DNA of 64,000 nucleotides from JACDCA01 sp963810305 (GTDB lineage: Bacteria; Acidobacteriota; Vicinamibacteria; Vicinamibacterales; 2-12-FULL-66-21), in assembly GCA_963810305.1 (NCBI GenBank), contig CAWEMY010000007.1, forward strand, positions 186,001 to 250,000, read 5' to 3'. Below are positions 51,839 to 60,802 of this stretch, piece after piece. The translations under genes and the position numbers were made by a program. The first letter of the stretch is position 1, and each line of letters begins with the position of its first letter. Below the pieces are notes generated by a model. It did not search any database and was not told where the DNA came from. It was given only the letters and a program-made list of their open reading frames with translations.

Positions 51839-52066
51839 ATGTCCAACGAAACGTCAGTCGTTCATAGCGACCCTGAGATCCTCGGTGGCACTCCGGTTTT
51901 TGTCGGGACTCGGGTGCCCGTCAAGTCGCTATACGACTACCTCGAAGCCGGGGATTCGCTCGACGAGTTTCTCGAGAGCTTTCCCTCGGTCACTCGCGAG
52001 CAAGCAGTTGCGGCTCTTGAACTGGCGCGCGCAATGACCGAGGCGCATGCGACTGCTGCTCGATGA
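51839..52066 (+). CDS. DUF433 antitoxin-like protein
   Basis: 75 residues. HSDPEILGGTPVFVGTRVPV, LYDYLEAGDSLDEFLESFP and TREQAVAALELAR are the DUF433 signature, a small HTH-like antitoxin found with DUF5615 PIN-like toxins. TATACT (51811-51816) and AAGGAAGG (51818-51825) lie upstream. The gene overlaps the start of a broken toxin by 20 nt. Confidence 0.9.
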   Translation: MSNETSVVHSDPEILGGTPVFVGTRVPVKSLYDYLEAGDSLDEFLESFPSVTREQAVAALELARAMTEAHATAAR

Positions 52067-52343
52067 GTGTGTGCCGAGCCGTTGCTGCGTGATCTGACCG
52101 GCCACGACGCACATCACGTCGTTGATCTGGGTTGGTCGTCCAGGCGCAACGGTAACTCTGAACCTCATGGTTGCCGAGCACTTCGGGGCGCTTCTCACGG
52201 TCGATCGGAACCTCCCGTTTCAACAGAACTTGCACGCGAGCGGCATTGCCGTCGTGATAGCCGTGGCCCGTACAAACCGTGTGAAGGAGCTGCGTCCGCT
52301 CATGTCGAGGGTTCTCGACGCCCTTCGGGTCGTGAAGGCCTGA
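52047..52343 (+). pseudogene. DUF5615 (PIN-like) toxin, frameshifted
   Basis: Starts MRLLLDECVPSR (frame of 52047), but a missing base near 52080 moves the continuation LLRDLTGHDAHHVVDLGWS into another frame. A second shift near 52150 returns to LMVAEHFGALLTVDRNLPFQ and GIAVVIAVARTNRVKELRPL, ending at 52343. All parts of the family are present in order, so the break is recent or a sequencing error. The antitoxin partner is intact. Confidence 0.8.
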
Positions 52344-52379
52344 GTCCTCAATCCCCTGGGATGAAGTCCGCCGGGAAGC

Positions 52380-52889
52380 TCAGCTAAGCTGCAGGATGAT
52401 TCCGTCGGGGTCACGAAAGTAGACGCGGTTGCTGCCCGCCGGCGAAACCGGGTCGAGACCGTGGTCGCGGAGCACTCCCATGCGCTCGTCGAGGCTGCGG
52501 TGCTTCGATGCGTGGAAGGAAATGTGATCCACCCCAGGTCGCGTCACTTCGTAGCCGGTGCTCACCGCGCCACGCCCAAACAGCGCCACCCACTGATTGC
52601 CAACGTCGAGGAACGTGGAGTTGGAGGACTGACTGCGGATGCGTCCGCCAAGGTGATCGCGGTAGAAGGCGATCGAGCGGGCCAGGTCGGAGACGCGCAG
52701 CGCGATGTGGTCTATGCCGCCTACGGGAATCGGCGCGCCCTGCCCCGGTTGCGGCACGGACCTCCTCACAACCGCGCCTGCCGCGGCGGTCGGCGCGGCG
52801 CAGAGCGCCCCGAGTCCGGCAATCAGCTCCCGGCGCGACATCACCCCGCGGTCGAAACAACACACCAAACGTTCGATTTCGGCTGTCAT
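52380..52889 (-). CDS. VOC-family protein with Tat-type signal
   Basis: 169 residues. MSRRELIAGLGALCAAPTAAAG (about 16-37, in two parts: SRRELIAG and a hydrophobic stretch) is a twin-arginine signal. The mature part is a single VOC domain: GGIDHIALRVSDLARSIAFY, NQWVALFGRG, GVDHISFHAS and VYFRDPDGIILQLS. Export of a VOC enzyme is less usual. The first 15 residues before MSRRE may not be translated. Confidence 0.83.
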   Translation of the reverse strand: MTAEIERLVCCFDRGVMSRRELIAGLGALCAAPTAAAGAVVRRSVPQPGQGAPIPVGGIDHIALRVSDLARSIAFYRDHLGGRIRSQSSNSTFLDVGNQWVALFGRGAVSTGYEVTRPGVDHISFHASKHRSLDERMGVLRDHGLDPVSPAGSNRVYFRDPDGIILQLS

Positions 52890-52988
52890 ACGCCCCTCCG
52901 GTGAACTAATCCTACCCGCGGCTCATTCCAAGACAGGTCTGAGCCCAGCCGGCGGCATGTTGTATCCCAGATGGGTTTCGCCTTGTCG

Positions 52989-53438
52989 TCATCGCAGCAG
53001 CGAGTCCAGGACCGGCGCGCCCGCCGTCACCGGCTTCAGCGTGATCTCTTTCACGTCCACGGTGGACTGGGTGACGTCAATCTTGATGTCGGCTGCGGTC
53101 CAGATCGCGCCCCCCTCGGAGACGATGGCGCCGCGCACGACGTACGTCGCGCTCCCGACGAGTTTGAAGCGTTCCAAGGTGAACTCGAACGGCACTGGCG
53201 GCTGCTTGCCCCCGAGATCGATCCGGTGATCGGCGACCGCCGGGGCGTTTGGGAGCGCCGGCAGATGACGCAGCTCGATGACCGCGCGGCCGCCGGGCGG
53301 CAGCGCCGCGCCCGCCTCGTAGGTGAGCGAGCCCTTGATCGTCAGTTTCTGAATCTGGTCGTCAGCGGCCAAGCGCGCCACGGGAGTGGCCGCCGTCCAC
53401 CCCGCGAGCAGGATGATTGAGAGACTGAATCGAAGCAT
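52989..53438 (-). CDS. YbaY-like secreted protein
   Basis: 149 residues. Signal peptide (FSLSIILLAGWTAATPVA), then a beta-sandwich with GSLTYEAGAALPPGGRAVIE, PVPFEFTLER and YVVRGAIVSEGGAIWTA, which are typical of YbaY/YscW-type proteins. Function unclear. No neighbours in an operon. Confidence 0.75.
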   Translation of the reverse strand: MLRFSLSIILLAGWTAATPVARLAADDQIQKLTIKGSLTYEAGAALPPGGRAVIELRHLPALPNAPAVADHRIDLGGKQPPVPFEFTLERFKLVGSATYVVRGAIVSEGGAIWTAADIKIDVTQSTVDVKEITLKPVTAGAPVLDSLLR

Positions 53439-53771
53439 CGATGTGCCCTTTCTGAACCGTCATTGCTTCAGCGCCTCGCCGCGCGCCGTAGAGGCTCGTC
53501 ACTCGCACCGAAAACGCCGACGGGATCGATGCGATTGGCCAATCGCAGCAGAGTATCGCGAAGCTGGTCGAATTGGCCAGGCGCGAGTCCGCGCGAAAAT
53601 TCCTCTTCCACATTCAGGCAGACAAAAGTCCGCGGTCTCGGATCTCGCTCGGGAGAGCGATGCAGAATCTGCCGAAAAAATGAGTCGCCCCGTCCGCTTA
53701 AATCGGGCCTAGTGATTGCATGCAGCCAGCGATTCACGAGAGTCGGGTCTCGTCCAATTGGGGGTCGGTGC
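53439..53771. other. Intergenic region upstream of the PEP-CTERM gene
   Basis: 333 bp. A minus-strand frame (53468-53824) reads FDQLRDTLLRLANRIDPVG and VCLNVEEEFSRGLAPG, fairly protein-like, but it has no recognisable family and runs into the PEP-CTERM start. It may be a small unknown gene or a remnant. No clear promoter was identified. Confidence 0.3.
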
Positions 53772-54464
53772 ATGTCTGAGACGCGCGAGAACCACACGAA
53801 CAACTGGGAACGAAAGCTCGCCACGTATGTCGTCGCGGGCGGCGCGGTGCTGGCGGCAGCAGATAAGGCGGAGGCCGGGCCGATTGTCTACAGCGGCATC
53901 CAGAACACGCCGATCGGACTCGGTCAAACCGTCGCGCTCGACCTGAACGGCGACTCGGTCAACGACTACAGCTTCAGCAACTCCTTCTCTGACGCAGGCG
54001 ACGCCGATCCTACCAATGACAGTCGCGAGCTGGACCTACTGTCTGGATCGAACTTCGCGGCCACCGACACGCTTTTCGTGGCCAAACTTGGTCCGGGCGT
54101 CCCGTTACCAGGGACCCAGGTTTTCGATGATGGGACGAAGATAATGGCCAACCTGAACCGTAACGCTCCGCCGATCGGCCCGTGGTTCGGCGCGGTTGAC
54201 GGTTACGTCGGGCTGCAGTTCGATATTTCCGGACAGTTGCACTATGGATGGGCGCGCCTCAGCGTATCCGGTGACCCGAACGTCGATACGGGGTTAACCG
54301 CCACCTTGCACGACTGGGCATATAACACGACCCCGCTCGAATCGATCGCGACCGGTCAGACAGCCGAGGTCGTGCCGGAGCCGTCGTCGCTCACCCTGCT
54401 CGCGCTTGGCACCGCAGGTCTGGCCGCTTACAGACGCCGGCAGCGTCGCAAGCAGGACAACTAA
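53772..54464 (+). CDS. PEP-CTERM sorting-domain protein
   Basis: 230 residues. N-terminal signal (ATYVVAGGAVLAAADKAEAG), a beta-rich middle with DLNGDSVNDYSF and GYVGLQFDISGQLHYGWARL, and a C-terminal tripartite signal: VPEPSS, a hydrophobic helix (LTLLALGTAGLAAY) and RRRQRRK. Such proteins are cut and anchored by an exosortase at the cell surface; no exosortase gene is in the window. It lies 12 nt upstream of the AP-superfamily gene. Confidence 0.92.
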   Translation: MSETRENHTNNWERKLATYVVAGGAVLAAADKAEAGPIVYSGIQNTPIGLGQTVALDLNGDSVNDYSFSNSFSDAGDADPTNDSRELDLLSGSNFAATDTLFVAKLGPGVPLPGTQVFDDGTKIMANLNRNAPPIGPWFGAVDGYVGLQFDISGQLHYGWARLSVSGDPNVDTGLTATLHDWAYNTTPLESIATGQTAEVVPEPSSLTLLALGTAGLAAYRRRQRRKQDN

Positions 54465-54476
54465 TCTCCTCGACGC

Positions 54477-56405
54477 GTGGCCGACACGCCTCGGGCCAGC
54501 GCACGGCGACTACTGCTTGTCGGTTGGGATGGGGCCGACTGGTCTCTCCTCAAGCCGTTGCTCGAGTGCGGCCGGATGCCGCACGTGAGTCGGCTCGTCG
54601 AGCGCGGCGTGATGGGCAACCTGACGAGCCTCGTGCCGCTGACCTCGCCGTCCCTCTGGACGTCGATCGCCACCGGCAAACGTCCTGACAAGCACGGCAT
54701 CCTGATCGACAGAGAACTGGATCAGGAGTTGGGGATCCTTCTTCCAATATCCCGCAGACGACGCCAGACGCCGGCGTTCTGGAACATGCTCGACCATCAC
54801 GGCCTCAAAGGGCATGTCATCGGCTGGCCCGTTTCGGACCCGGCGGAGCGCGTGAACGGCACCATCGTCTCCGACGCATTCAGCCGCGTCGTCGCGCCGC
54901 ACGGCGAGCCGTGGCCGTTCGATGGCTCGTCAGTCTCGCCCTTATCGGCGCACCAGGCGTTGAGCGAACTCCGGGTTCATCCCGGAGAGATCCATGCCGA
55001 TGCACTGGTCCCGTTTGTCCCGCAGCTGCCCGAGATCGATCCGGCCATCGACGCTCGGATCTTCGCCATCGCCGACGCGGTCGCGGAGATGACGACCGTT
55101 CAAGCGGCGGCGACGTGGGCCATTGAACATCACCCCTTCGATTTCGTGGCCGTCCAGTTCAGCGGCCTCGAAAAACTGACCCACCAGTTTCTGGCATTCC
55201 ACCAACCGCGCATGAGCCACGTCAGCGAACGCGACGCGGCGCTTTACGGCAACGTGGTCTCTGTTGCGTACCAGTTCTGCGATCTGATGCTCGGACGGCT
55301 GATCGAGCTTGTCGGCGACGATGTGACCGTGATGGTCGTCTCGGATCACGGCTTCCGGATGGGGGACAACCGACCCACTGAGGGCGCAACCAAGGACGCC
55401 TGGCATCGCGGCCAGGGCATCTTCGTGCTCGCAGGTCCAGGGATTCGCGAAGACGAGCTCGTCCATCAGGCGAGCGTCCTCGATGTCACGCCAACGATCC
55501 TCACGCTTTTCGACGTGCCGGTTGGCGCGGACATGGACGGGCAGGCCGTGCTGTCTGCGTGGAATGCGCGGCCAGTCGTTCGGACGATTCCGAGCTGGGA
55601 TCGCGTCGCTCCATCGGCGCCTGTCGCGACGTCGACTTCGTCCGAGAGCGACGACGCGTTTGCGGAACTCCGCGCCAGCGGCGTTGTTGACGTGCCGCTT
55701 CATCGCCTCGAACATCTGGCCGAATCGGTTCGACGTGCCGAGGCGTACCAGCTGGCGATGGTCCATCTGCACAACGGGCGATATCAGCCCGCGCGCGATC
55801 TTCTCACCGGGATCCTGAACGACGATCCTGACAACGCACTGATCAGGCTGCAAGCGACGTACTGTTGCGTGCAGCTTGGCGAGTGCGATCTGGCGCGAGA
55901 GCTGCTCGATGCCCTGGGGCACCGTGCGGACTTATCGAACGAACTGGCGCTCTTCACCGCGATGATCGCGCTGGTCGAGCGCAGACCGGACGATGCGCTG
56001 GCGTCGTTGGATGCCGCGGCCGGCATCGATCGACGCGAGCCGCTGGTCTTTTGCTTTCTGGGGGACGCGTATCTTCAGCTGTCCCGTCTCCGAGACGCCG
56101 AAAATGCGTTCGTGCGCGCGCTCGCCATCGACGAGCAGTGCCTGAACGGGCACGTCGGACTCGCGCTGACGTATGCCAGACTGCAGCGCTGGGAGGATGT
56201 CGTCGACCGCGCGCTGACCGTCGTCCGTCTCGATCACCATCAAAGCGGCGCGCACTATCTGCTCGGGATGGCGTTGGCGCACCTGGGTCGCGTCGAGTGG
56301 GCGATCCAGGCGTTCGAGACCGCCGCCTCGATCCGTCCCGACTGGACCGCTCCGAGACGACGGCTTGCGTCTCTTGGGCGGATCACGGTACGAGTGCCAC
56401 GATGA
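54477..56405 (+). CDS. Alkaline-phosphatase-superfamily phosphodiesterase-like protein with TPR domain
   Basis: 642 residues, GTG start. N-terminal type I phosphodiesterase/AP fold: LLLVGWDGADW (metal), LTSPSLWTSIATGKRPDKHG (nucleophile Thr/Ser region), VMVVSDHGFRMG, DAWHRGQGIF and LDVTPTILTLF. From about 410 a chain of TPRs (YQLAMVHLHNGRYQPARDLL to ALAHLGRVEWAIQAFETAAS). No signal peptide, so probably cytoplasmic. It is coupled to the GNAT gene by an ATGA overlap. Confidence 0.88.
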   Translation: MADTPRASARRLLLVGWDGADWSLLKPLLECGRMPHVSRLVERGVMGNLTSLVPLTSPSLWTSIATGKRPDKHGILIDRELDQELGILLPISRRRRQTPAFWNMLDHHGLKGHVIGWPVSDPAERVNGTIVSDAFSRVVAPHGEPWPFDGSSVSPLSAHQALSELRVHPGEIHADALVPFVPQLPEIDPAIDARIFAIADAVAEMTTVQAAATWAIEHHPFDFVAVQFSGLEKLTHQFLAFHQPRMSHVSERDAALYGNVVSVAYQFCDLMLGRLIELVGDDVTVMVVSDHGFRMGDNRPTEGATKDAWHRGQGIFVLAGPGIREDELVHQASVLDVTPTILTLFDVPVGADMDGQAVLSAWNARPVVRTIPSWDRVAPSAPVATSTSSESDDAFAELRASGVVDVPLHRLEHLAESVRRAEAYQLAMVHLHNGRYQPARDLLTGILNDDPDNALIRLQATYCCVQLGECDLARELLDALGHRADLSNELALFTAMIALVERRPDDALASLDAAAGIDRREPLVFCFLGDAYLQLSRLRDAENAFVRALAIDEQCLNGHVGLALTYARLQRWEDVVDRALTVVRLDHHQSGAHYLLGMALAHLGRVEWAIQAFETAASIRPDWTAPRRRLASLGRITVRVPR

Positions 56406-57283
56406 TCGCCAGCATCGCCGATATCGAGGTCCGAGCACCGCGGCCAGACGAATGGCGGGCCTGTCGGGCGTTGTTGCCGGAGGCTTTCTCGAGCGGTGTG
56501 CTTCCGCAGCTGCTGTTGGCCGCGAGGGCCCAGCCGTTCGGCTATCTCGGTGCGTGTGCGGCGGAACCACGATCGTATGAGGCGAGCCCGGCCTGGCATC
56601 TGAGTCTGCACGTCGCGCCGCCGTTCCGGCGTCAAGGCGTCGGCTCTCATCTGATCCGGACGTTTGTCGACCGACGCGCAGGTCCGTCGGTTCGCACAGT
56701 GATTGCGTCGCATGCCGACGACGAGCCCGGGGCGGCGGCGTTTCTTCGCTCAGTGGGCTTTGCCTTCTCCTTCCGGGTGTCTCGGTACGAAGTGGAGCTC
56801 GCCCCTTATATAGAAAGGGGACAAGCGTTCCGCGCTCGTCTGGTTGCCCATGGGAAAGTGCCGGCCGGTGCCGCCGTCGCGCGTGTGAGCGAGGTATCGC
56901 GCGAGGACGTGGCGCAGCTGCTCGGGTCGCGGACCGGCCCTGTCGCCGATGCGCTCGGCGCGTCGTGGGGGGACCAATTGAAGCGGACGTCCGTTCGGGA
57001 GATGTCCACGGCGTTGATGCTCGACGGCGCGATCATCGGTGTGGTGCTGGCCGACCTGGAAGGGACGCGCGGAGAGATGCTCTGGCGAGCGGTCGCGCAC
57101 GACTATCGGGCAGGGTGGGCCAACATCGTGCTCAGCACCGCCTCTGGCGAGCGGATCTTTCGCGCCGGCGGCCGCACGCTTCGATTCACAACCACGCGTG
57201 AGACGCCGGATACCGAGCGCGCCGTCCGCTTGTACGGCGGCGAGCACGTGACGCACACCGATTACTTCGTGCGGAATTTATGA
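56402..57283 (+). CDS. GNAT-family acyltransferase
   Basis: 293 residues from ATG 56402 in an ATGA overlap. The N-terminal half has the acyl-CoA-binding motif A, PPFRRQGVGSHLIRTFVDRR, and GAAAFLRSVGFAF. The C-terminal half (about 140-293) may be a second, degenerate GNAT module (TALMLDGAIIGVVLADLEG, IFRAGGRTLRFTTT). Acceptor unknown. Its stop overlaps the radical SAM start (ATGA), so the three genes are translationally coupled. Confidence 0.85.
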   Translation: MIASIADIEVRAPRPDEWRACRALLPEAFSSGVLPQLLLAARAQPFGYLGACAAEPRSYEASPAWHLSLHVAPPFRRQGVGSHLIRTFVDRRAGPSVRTVIASHADDEPGAAAFLRSVGFAFSFRVSRYEVELAPYIERGQAFRARLVAHGKVPAGAAVARVSEVSREDVAQLLGSRTGPVADALGASWGDQLKRTSVREMSTALMLDGAIIGVVLADLEGTRGEMLWRAVAHDYRAGWANIVLSTASGERIFRAGGRTLRFTTTRETPDTERAVRLYGGEHVTHTDYFVRNL

Positions 57284-58851
57284 GCCGATCTCTCTATCTG
57301 ATCAACCCGTCCACCGACGGCTCGGCGTACTACGGCGCGGACTTCTTTGCCGCGGCGAACATGACGCCCGGCTGCGGCGTGGCGGACCTGTCCACGGCGA
57401 CGGTGGCGGCCCTGGCGCCGTCCGACTTCGACGTGCGCATCACCGATCAGCACGTCTCGGAAGTCGACCTCGACACCACGGCGGACTACGTCGGCCTGAC
57501 GGGCAAGTCCACGCAGGCGACCCGCATGATGACCCTCGGTAAAGAGTTCCGTGCGCGCGGCAAGACCGTGATCATGGGCGGGCCCTTCGCCAGTCTCTCG
57601 CCGCACGTCCTGCGCCCCTATTGCGACATCCTCGTCCAGGGCGAGATCGAGGACATCGCGGGCGATCTGTTTGCCGATCTCCGCAGCGGCCGCTGGAAGG
57701 AGCACTACTTCGGCGGGCGGCCCGACATTGCCCGCTCTCCGGTGCCGCGCTGGGACCTGTATCCGAATGATCGGGCGATGGAAGGGGCGCTCCAGACGTC
57801 GAGAGGGTGTCCGTTCGAGTGTGAGTTCTGCGACGTCATCGCGTACCTCGGCCGCAAGCAGCGCTTCAAGGGCGTCGGCCAGGTGCTGACCGAGTTGGAC
57901 GAACTGCATCGTTGGGGTTATCGGCGCGTCTTCCTCTCCGACGACAACTTCACCGTCGCCAAGAATCGCGCGAAGGAAGTGTTGAGCGCGCTTCGAGACT
58001 GGAACGGCCGTCACACCACGTCAGGTCCGATCACGTTTCATACCCAGGCGTCGATCGAAGCGGCAGAGGATCCGGAATTGATTCGGCTGTGCGCCGACGC
58101 GGGTTTGACCGGGATGTTCATCGGAATCGAAACGCCGAACGAAGCCAGCCTGCGCGAGACGAAGAAGTACCAGAACCTTCGGCGGTCCCTGAACGACTCG
58201 GTCGAGACGTTCGTCCGAAACGGCATCACCGTCCGGAGCGGCATGATTGTTGGGTTCGACTCCGACGGCCCGGACATCTTCCAGCGCATGTACGACTTCG
58301 CGATGTCGCTGCCGATTCCGATCCTCAACCTCGCCAGTCTCAGCGCGTCGAACGCCACACCGCTCTACCGGCGGCTCAAGCTCGAAGGGCGCGTGCGCGG
58401 CGAGGATCATGAGCTGCAATGCTCGCCGCTCGAGACCAACATCGTGCCGAAGCAGATGAGCCACGAGGAGTTGATGTGCGGCATGCGGTGGCTCGCCTAC
58501 GAGCTGTATCGGCCGGAGGCGTTTCTCCATCGGCTTCGGATGTTCGTCGACCTGTTCAACAGCGAGCGCCTGACCCGTCGAGCGAAGGCGGCATCTGCAC
58601 CGTCGCAGGCGATCCGGCCGATCTACCGGGACACGCTTACGCTGATCAAGAACATCCACCGCTTCGGGCCCGAGGAAGCTCGCATGTGCAAGGAGATCTT
58701 CGGTCCGCTGAGGCGCGATCCCGCCACCAATGCCGCAGTCATGGAAATTCTGTGGGGCTATCTCCAGGTGCGGCACGCCTACGCGCCGGGTGGCGGCTCC
58801 TGGTCCGAGGCGCCGGCCCCGAGATTCGCGAGAGCGGCCGCGAGCGCCTGA
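57280..58851 (+). CDS. B12-binding-domain radical SAM protein
   Basis: 523 residues. The N-terminal cobalamin-binding-like domain (about 1-135) includes VRITDQHVSEVD and VIMGGPFASL. The radical SAM core has Cys177, Cys181 and Cys184 in SRGCPFECEFCDVIAYLGRK, then FLSDDNFTVAKNRAKEVL and MFIGIETPNEASL. The C-terminal region resembles DUF4070 family members. Class B enzymes often methylate or rearrange unactivated carbons; the substrate here is unknown. The 3' end overlaps the convergent ACP gene by 73 nt. Confidence 0.92.
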   Translation: MSRSLYLINPSTDGSAYYGADFFAAANMTPGCGVADLSTATVAALAPSDFDVRITDQHVSEVDLDTTADYVGLTGKSTQATRMMTLGKEFRARGKTVIMGGPFASLSPHVLRPYCDILVQGEIEDIAGDLFADLRSGRWKEHYFGGRPDIARSPVPRWDLYPNDRAMEGALQTSRGCPFECEFCDVIAYLGRKQRFKGVGQVLTELDELHRWGYRRVFLSDDNFTVAKNRAKEVLSALRDWNGRHTTSGPITFHTQASIEAAEDPELIRLCADAGLTGMFIGIETPNEASLRETKKYQNLRRSLNDSVETFVRNGITVRSGMIVGFDSDGPDIFQRMYDFAMSLPIPILNLASLSASNATPLYRRLKLEGRVRGEDHELQCSPLETNIVPKQMSHEELMCGMRWLAYELYRPEAFLHRLRMFVDLFNSERLTRRAKAASAPSQAIRPIYRDTLTLIKNIHRFGPEEARMCKEIFGPLRRDPATNAAVMEILWGYLQVRHAYAPGGGSWSEAPAPRFARAAASA

Positions 58852-59084
58852 ATCGTTGGATGCTCGAAGAACAAAGCCGGGTCAATCGGTCGGTCGAGCC
58901 ATTCCTCGAGCTCGAGCGTCAGCCCCACAGCGGTCGCCGAGTCCAGGCCCAGGTTCCCGATCGGCGCGTTGACGTCGATATCTGCAGGCGCGCACTTCAG
59001 CAGGACGGCAAGGCGCGTTCGCAGCGACTCGCGGATGGTTTCTTCGGTCGGCCACTCCTTCAACGTCATCTCGCTCTCCGGCAA
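58779..59084 (-). CDS. Acyl carrier protein (phosphopantetheine-binding)
   Basis: 101 residues. GNLGLDSATAVGLTLELEEW contains the attachment Ser49. A helix-rich fold follows (LFFEHPTIQALAAALANLG). The form LGLDS with the EEWL extension is typical of carrier proteins partnered with fatty acyl-AMP ligases and polyketide modules. It overlaps the end of the ligase gene by 19 nt and is probably co-translated. Confidence 0.9.
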   Translation of the reverse strand: MPESEMTLKEWPTEETIRESLRTRLAVLLKCAPADIDVNAPIGNLGLDSATAVGLTLELEEWLDRPIDPALFFEHPTIQALAAALANLGAGASDQEPPPGA

Positions 59085-60802
59085 TCGGGATCGCCGTAGT
59101 CGGCGACAGCCACGTCGAGCAATTCTTCCATCAGTTGATCCCGGCAGCTTCGGCGCCGGATCTTTCCGCTTGTTGTCCTCGGCGCGGCGCCGCTCTTCAG
59201 CAGGATGACCGCGTGCGGCCGGATGCCGTGCTCTTCCACCACCGCCCGGCGCACAGCTGAAATGATGTCCGGCCCGACCGCCGGTGGGGCGTGCCGCACG
59301 AGCTCGTGAACGACGATCAGCCGCTCCTCGTCAGCGAGGTCGACGGAGAACGCCGCGCCGTGTCGCGCGAGCGCTCCATGGGCGCGTTCCACCGTCGACT
59401 CGATGTCCTGCGGATGGTAGTTGCTTCCGCGGATGATGATGAGATCCTTGAGGCGGCCGGCAACGAAAAGCTGGCCGTCGTGCACGAAGCCGAGATCGCC
59501 CGTTCGCAGAAACGCTCCCGCCTCGGCGCCGTCGAGCGTCGCGCCAAACGTGCGAGCCGTGTCAATAGGCCGGTTCCAGTAGCCACGCGCCACGCCGTTC
59601 CCGCTGACCCAGATTTCGCCCACCTGCTGTGGCGGCACGCGCCGGTGCGATTCGGGATCGACGATCGCGATCTCCTGGCCGAGCCAGGGATGTCCGCATC
59701 CGACCAGCGCCCGGCCCTCGACTGACGACGCCAGTGGCACCGCGCGTCCTCGCTCGAGATCGGTCTCGCTGAATCTGCACACGAGAGGCGCGGTGGTCAC
59801 ATCGTCCGTGGTGACCAGGACCGTCGCTTCCGCCAGACCGTAACTGGGGCGGAACGCCTGCATTCGGAATCCGGAGACCGTGAAGGCGCCGGCAAATCGC
59901 TCGAGCGTCTGCGCTCGCACCGGTTCGGCGGCGACGAACGCGGCGTGCCAGCTGCTCAAGTCGAGGGACGATCGGTCGGCCGCCGGGATTTTCTCGACGC
60001 AGAGATCGTAGATGAAGTTCGGACCGCCGCTGACCGTTGCGCGATAACGGTCGATCGCCCGCAACCACCTAATGGGCTTCTGTATGACATGCAGCGGCGG
60101 CAGCAATACACAGCGCCCGCCACGATAGAGAGACGCAAGAGTGCCGACCAGCCCGAGATCGTGAAAGAGCGGCAGCCAGCTGAGGAACACCGGCGGCGTT
60201 CCAGTGTCAGCAGTCGCCGATTCGATCATCTGCAGGTTGTATGTGAGATTGGGGTGGCTGATCATCACGCCGGCCGGCTCGCCGGTCGAACCCGACGTGT
60301 ACTGAAGGTAGGCCAGCGAATTCGCATCCGGCGATTCGCCTGATTCGTGGTCGAGAGTCTCCCGGCTCACCAGCCATTCAGCTATCCAATGAATCCGCGA
60401 CAGATACGGTGCCGCGTCGAGCTTGCGCGTGAGCCGGCGAAGGACATCGGCCGTGGTTGCCGCGACGGTCGCACCGCAGTCGCGGGCGAGCGCGTCGAGG
60501 CTGTCCAGTGTCTGATTTGCCCGTGGCAGGGGAGCCGGAACAGCGATCAGGCCGGCATAAAGACACCCCAGGAATGCGACGAAGAATTCCGGTCCCATTG
60601 GATGAACGAGGAGCACCCGCCCGCCTGGCCTCGCCACTGACAAAAGCTGCAACGCCGCAGCCCGAGCGGCCCGATCCAGCGCGCCGAAGGTCCAGTTCGT
60701 CTCCTCGCCCTCGCCGTCCGGTAGAAATGTGCAGGCGACGAGGTTCGGAACCGTATCCGCGTACAGTCGCAGTCGTGCGGTCAGGCTGTCGGTTGACGTC
60801 AC
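59066..60802 (-). CDS. Fatty acyl-AMP ligase (FAAL)
   Basis: 578 residues. Adenylate-forming enzyme: P-loop YTSGSTGEPAG (168-178), SWLPLFHDLGLVGTLASLYRG, FRPSYGLAEATVLVTT and TGDLGFVHDGQLFVAGRLKD, ending TTSGKIRRRSCRD. YGLAEATVLV and the FHDLG context distinguish FAALs, which load fatty acids as acyl-AMP onto an ACP rather than CoA. The ACP gene directly follows. There is no adjacent PKS or NRPS. Confidence 0.92.
   Translation of the reverse strand: MTSTDSLTARLRLYADTVPNLVACTFLPDGEGEETNWTFGALDRAARAAALQLLSVARPGGRVLLVHPMGPEFFVAFLGCLYAGLIAVPAPLPRANQTLDSLDALARDCGATVAATTADVLRRLTRKLDAAPYLSRIHWIAEWLVSRETLDHESGESPDANSLAYLQYTSGSTGEPAGVMISHPNLTYNLQMIESATADTGTPPVFLSWLPLFHDLGLVGTLASLYRGGRCVLLPPLHVIQKPIRWLRAIDRYRATVSGGPNFIYDLCVEKIPAADRSSLDLSSWHAAFVAAEPVRAQTLERFAGAFTVSGFRMQAFRPSYGLAEATVLVTTDDVTTAPLVCRFSETDLERGRAVPLASSVEGRALVGCGHPWLGQEIAIVDPESHRRVPPQQVGEIWVSGNGVARGYWNRPIDTARTFGATLDGAEAGAFLRTGDLGFVHDGQLFVAGRLKDLIIIRGSNYHPQDIESTVERAHGALARHGAAFSVDLADEERLIVVHELVRHAPPAVGPDIISAVRRAVVEEHGIRPHAVILLKSGAAPRTTSGKIRRRSCRDQLMEELLDVAVADYGDPDCRRAR

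Noticed and set aside
54942..55922. 326-codon minus-strand frame inside the AP-superfamily gene
   Set aside because: Antisense shadow; the plus-strand protein has complete AP motifs.
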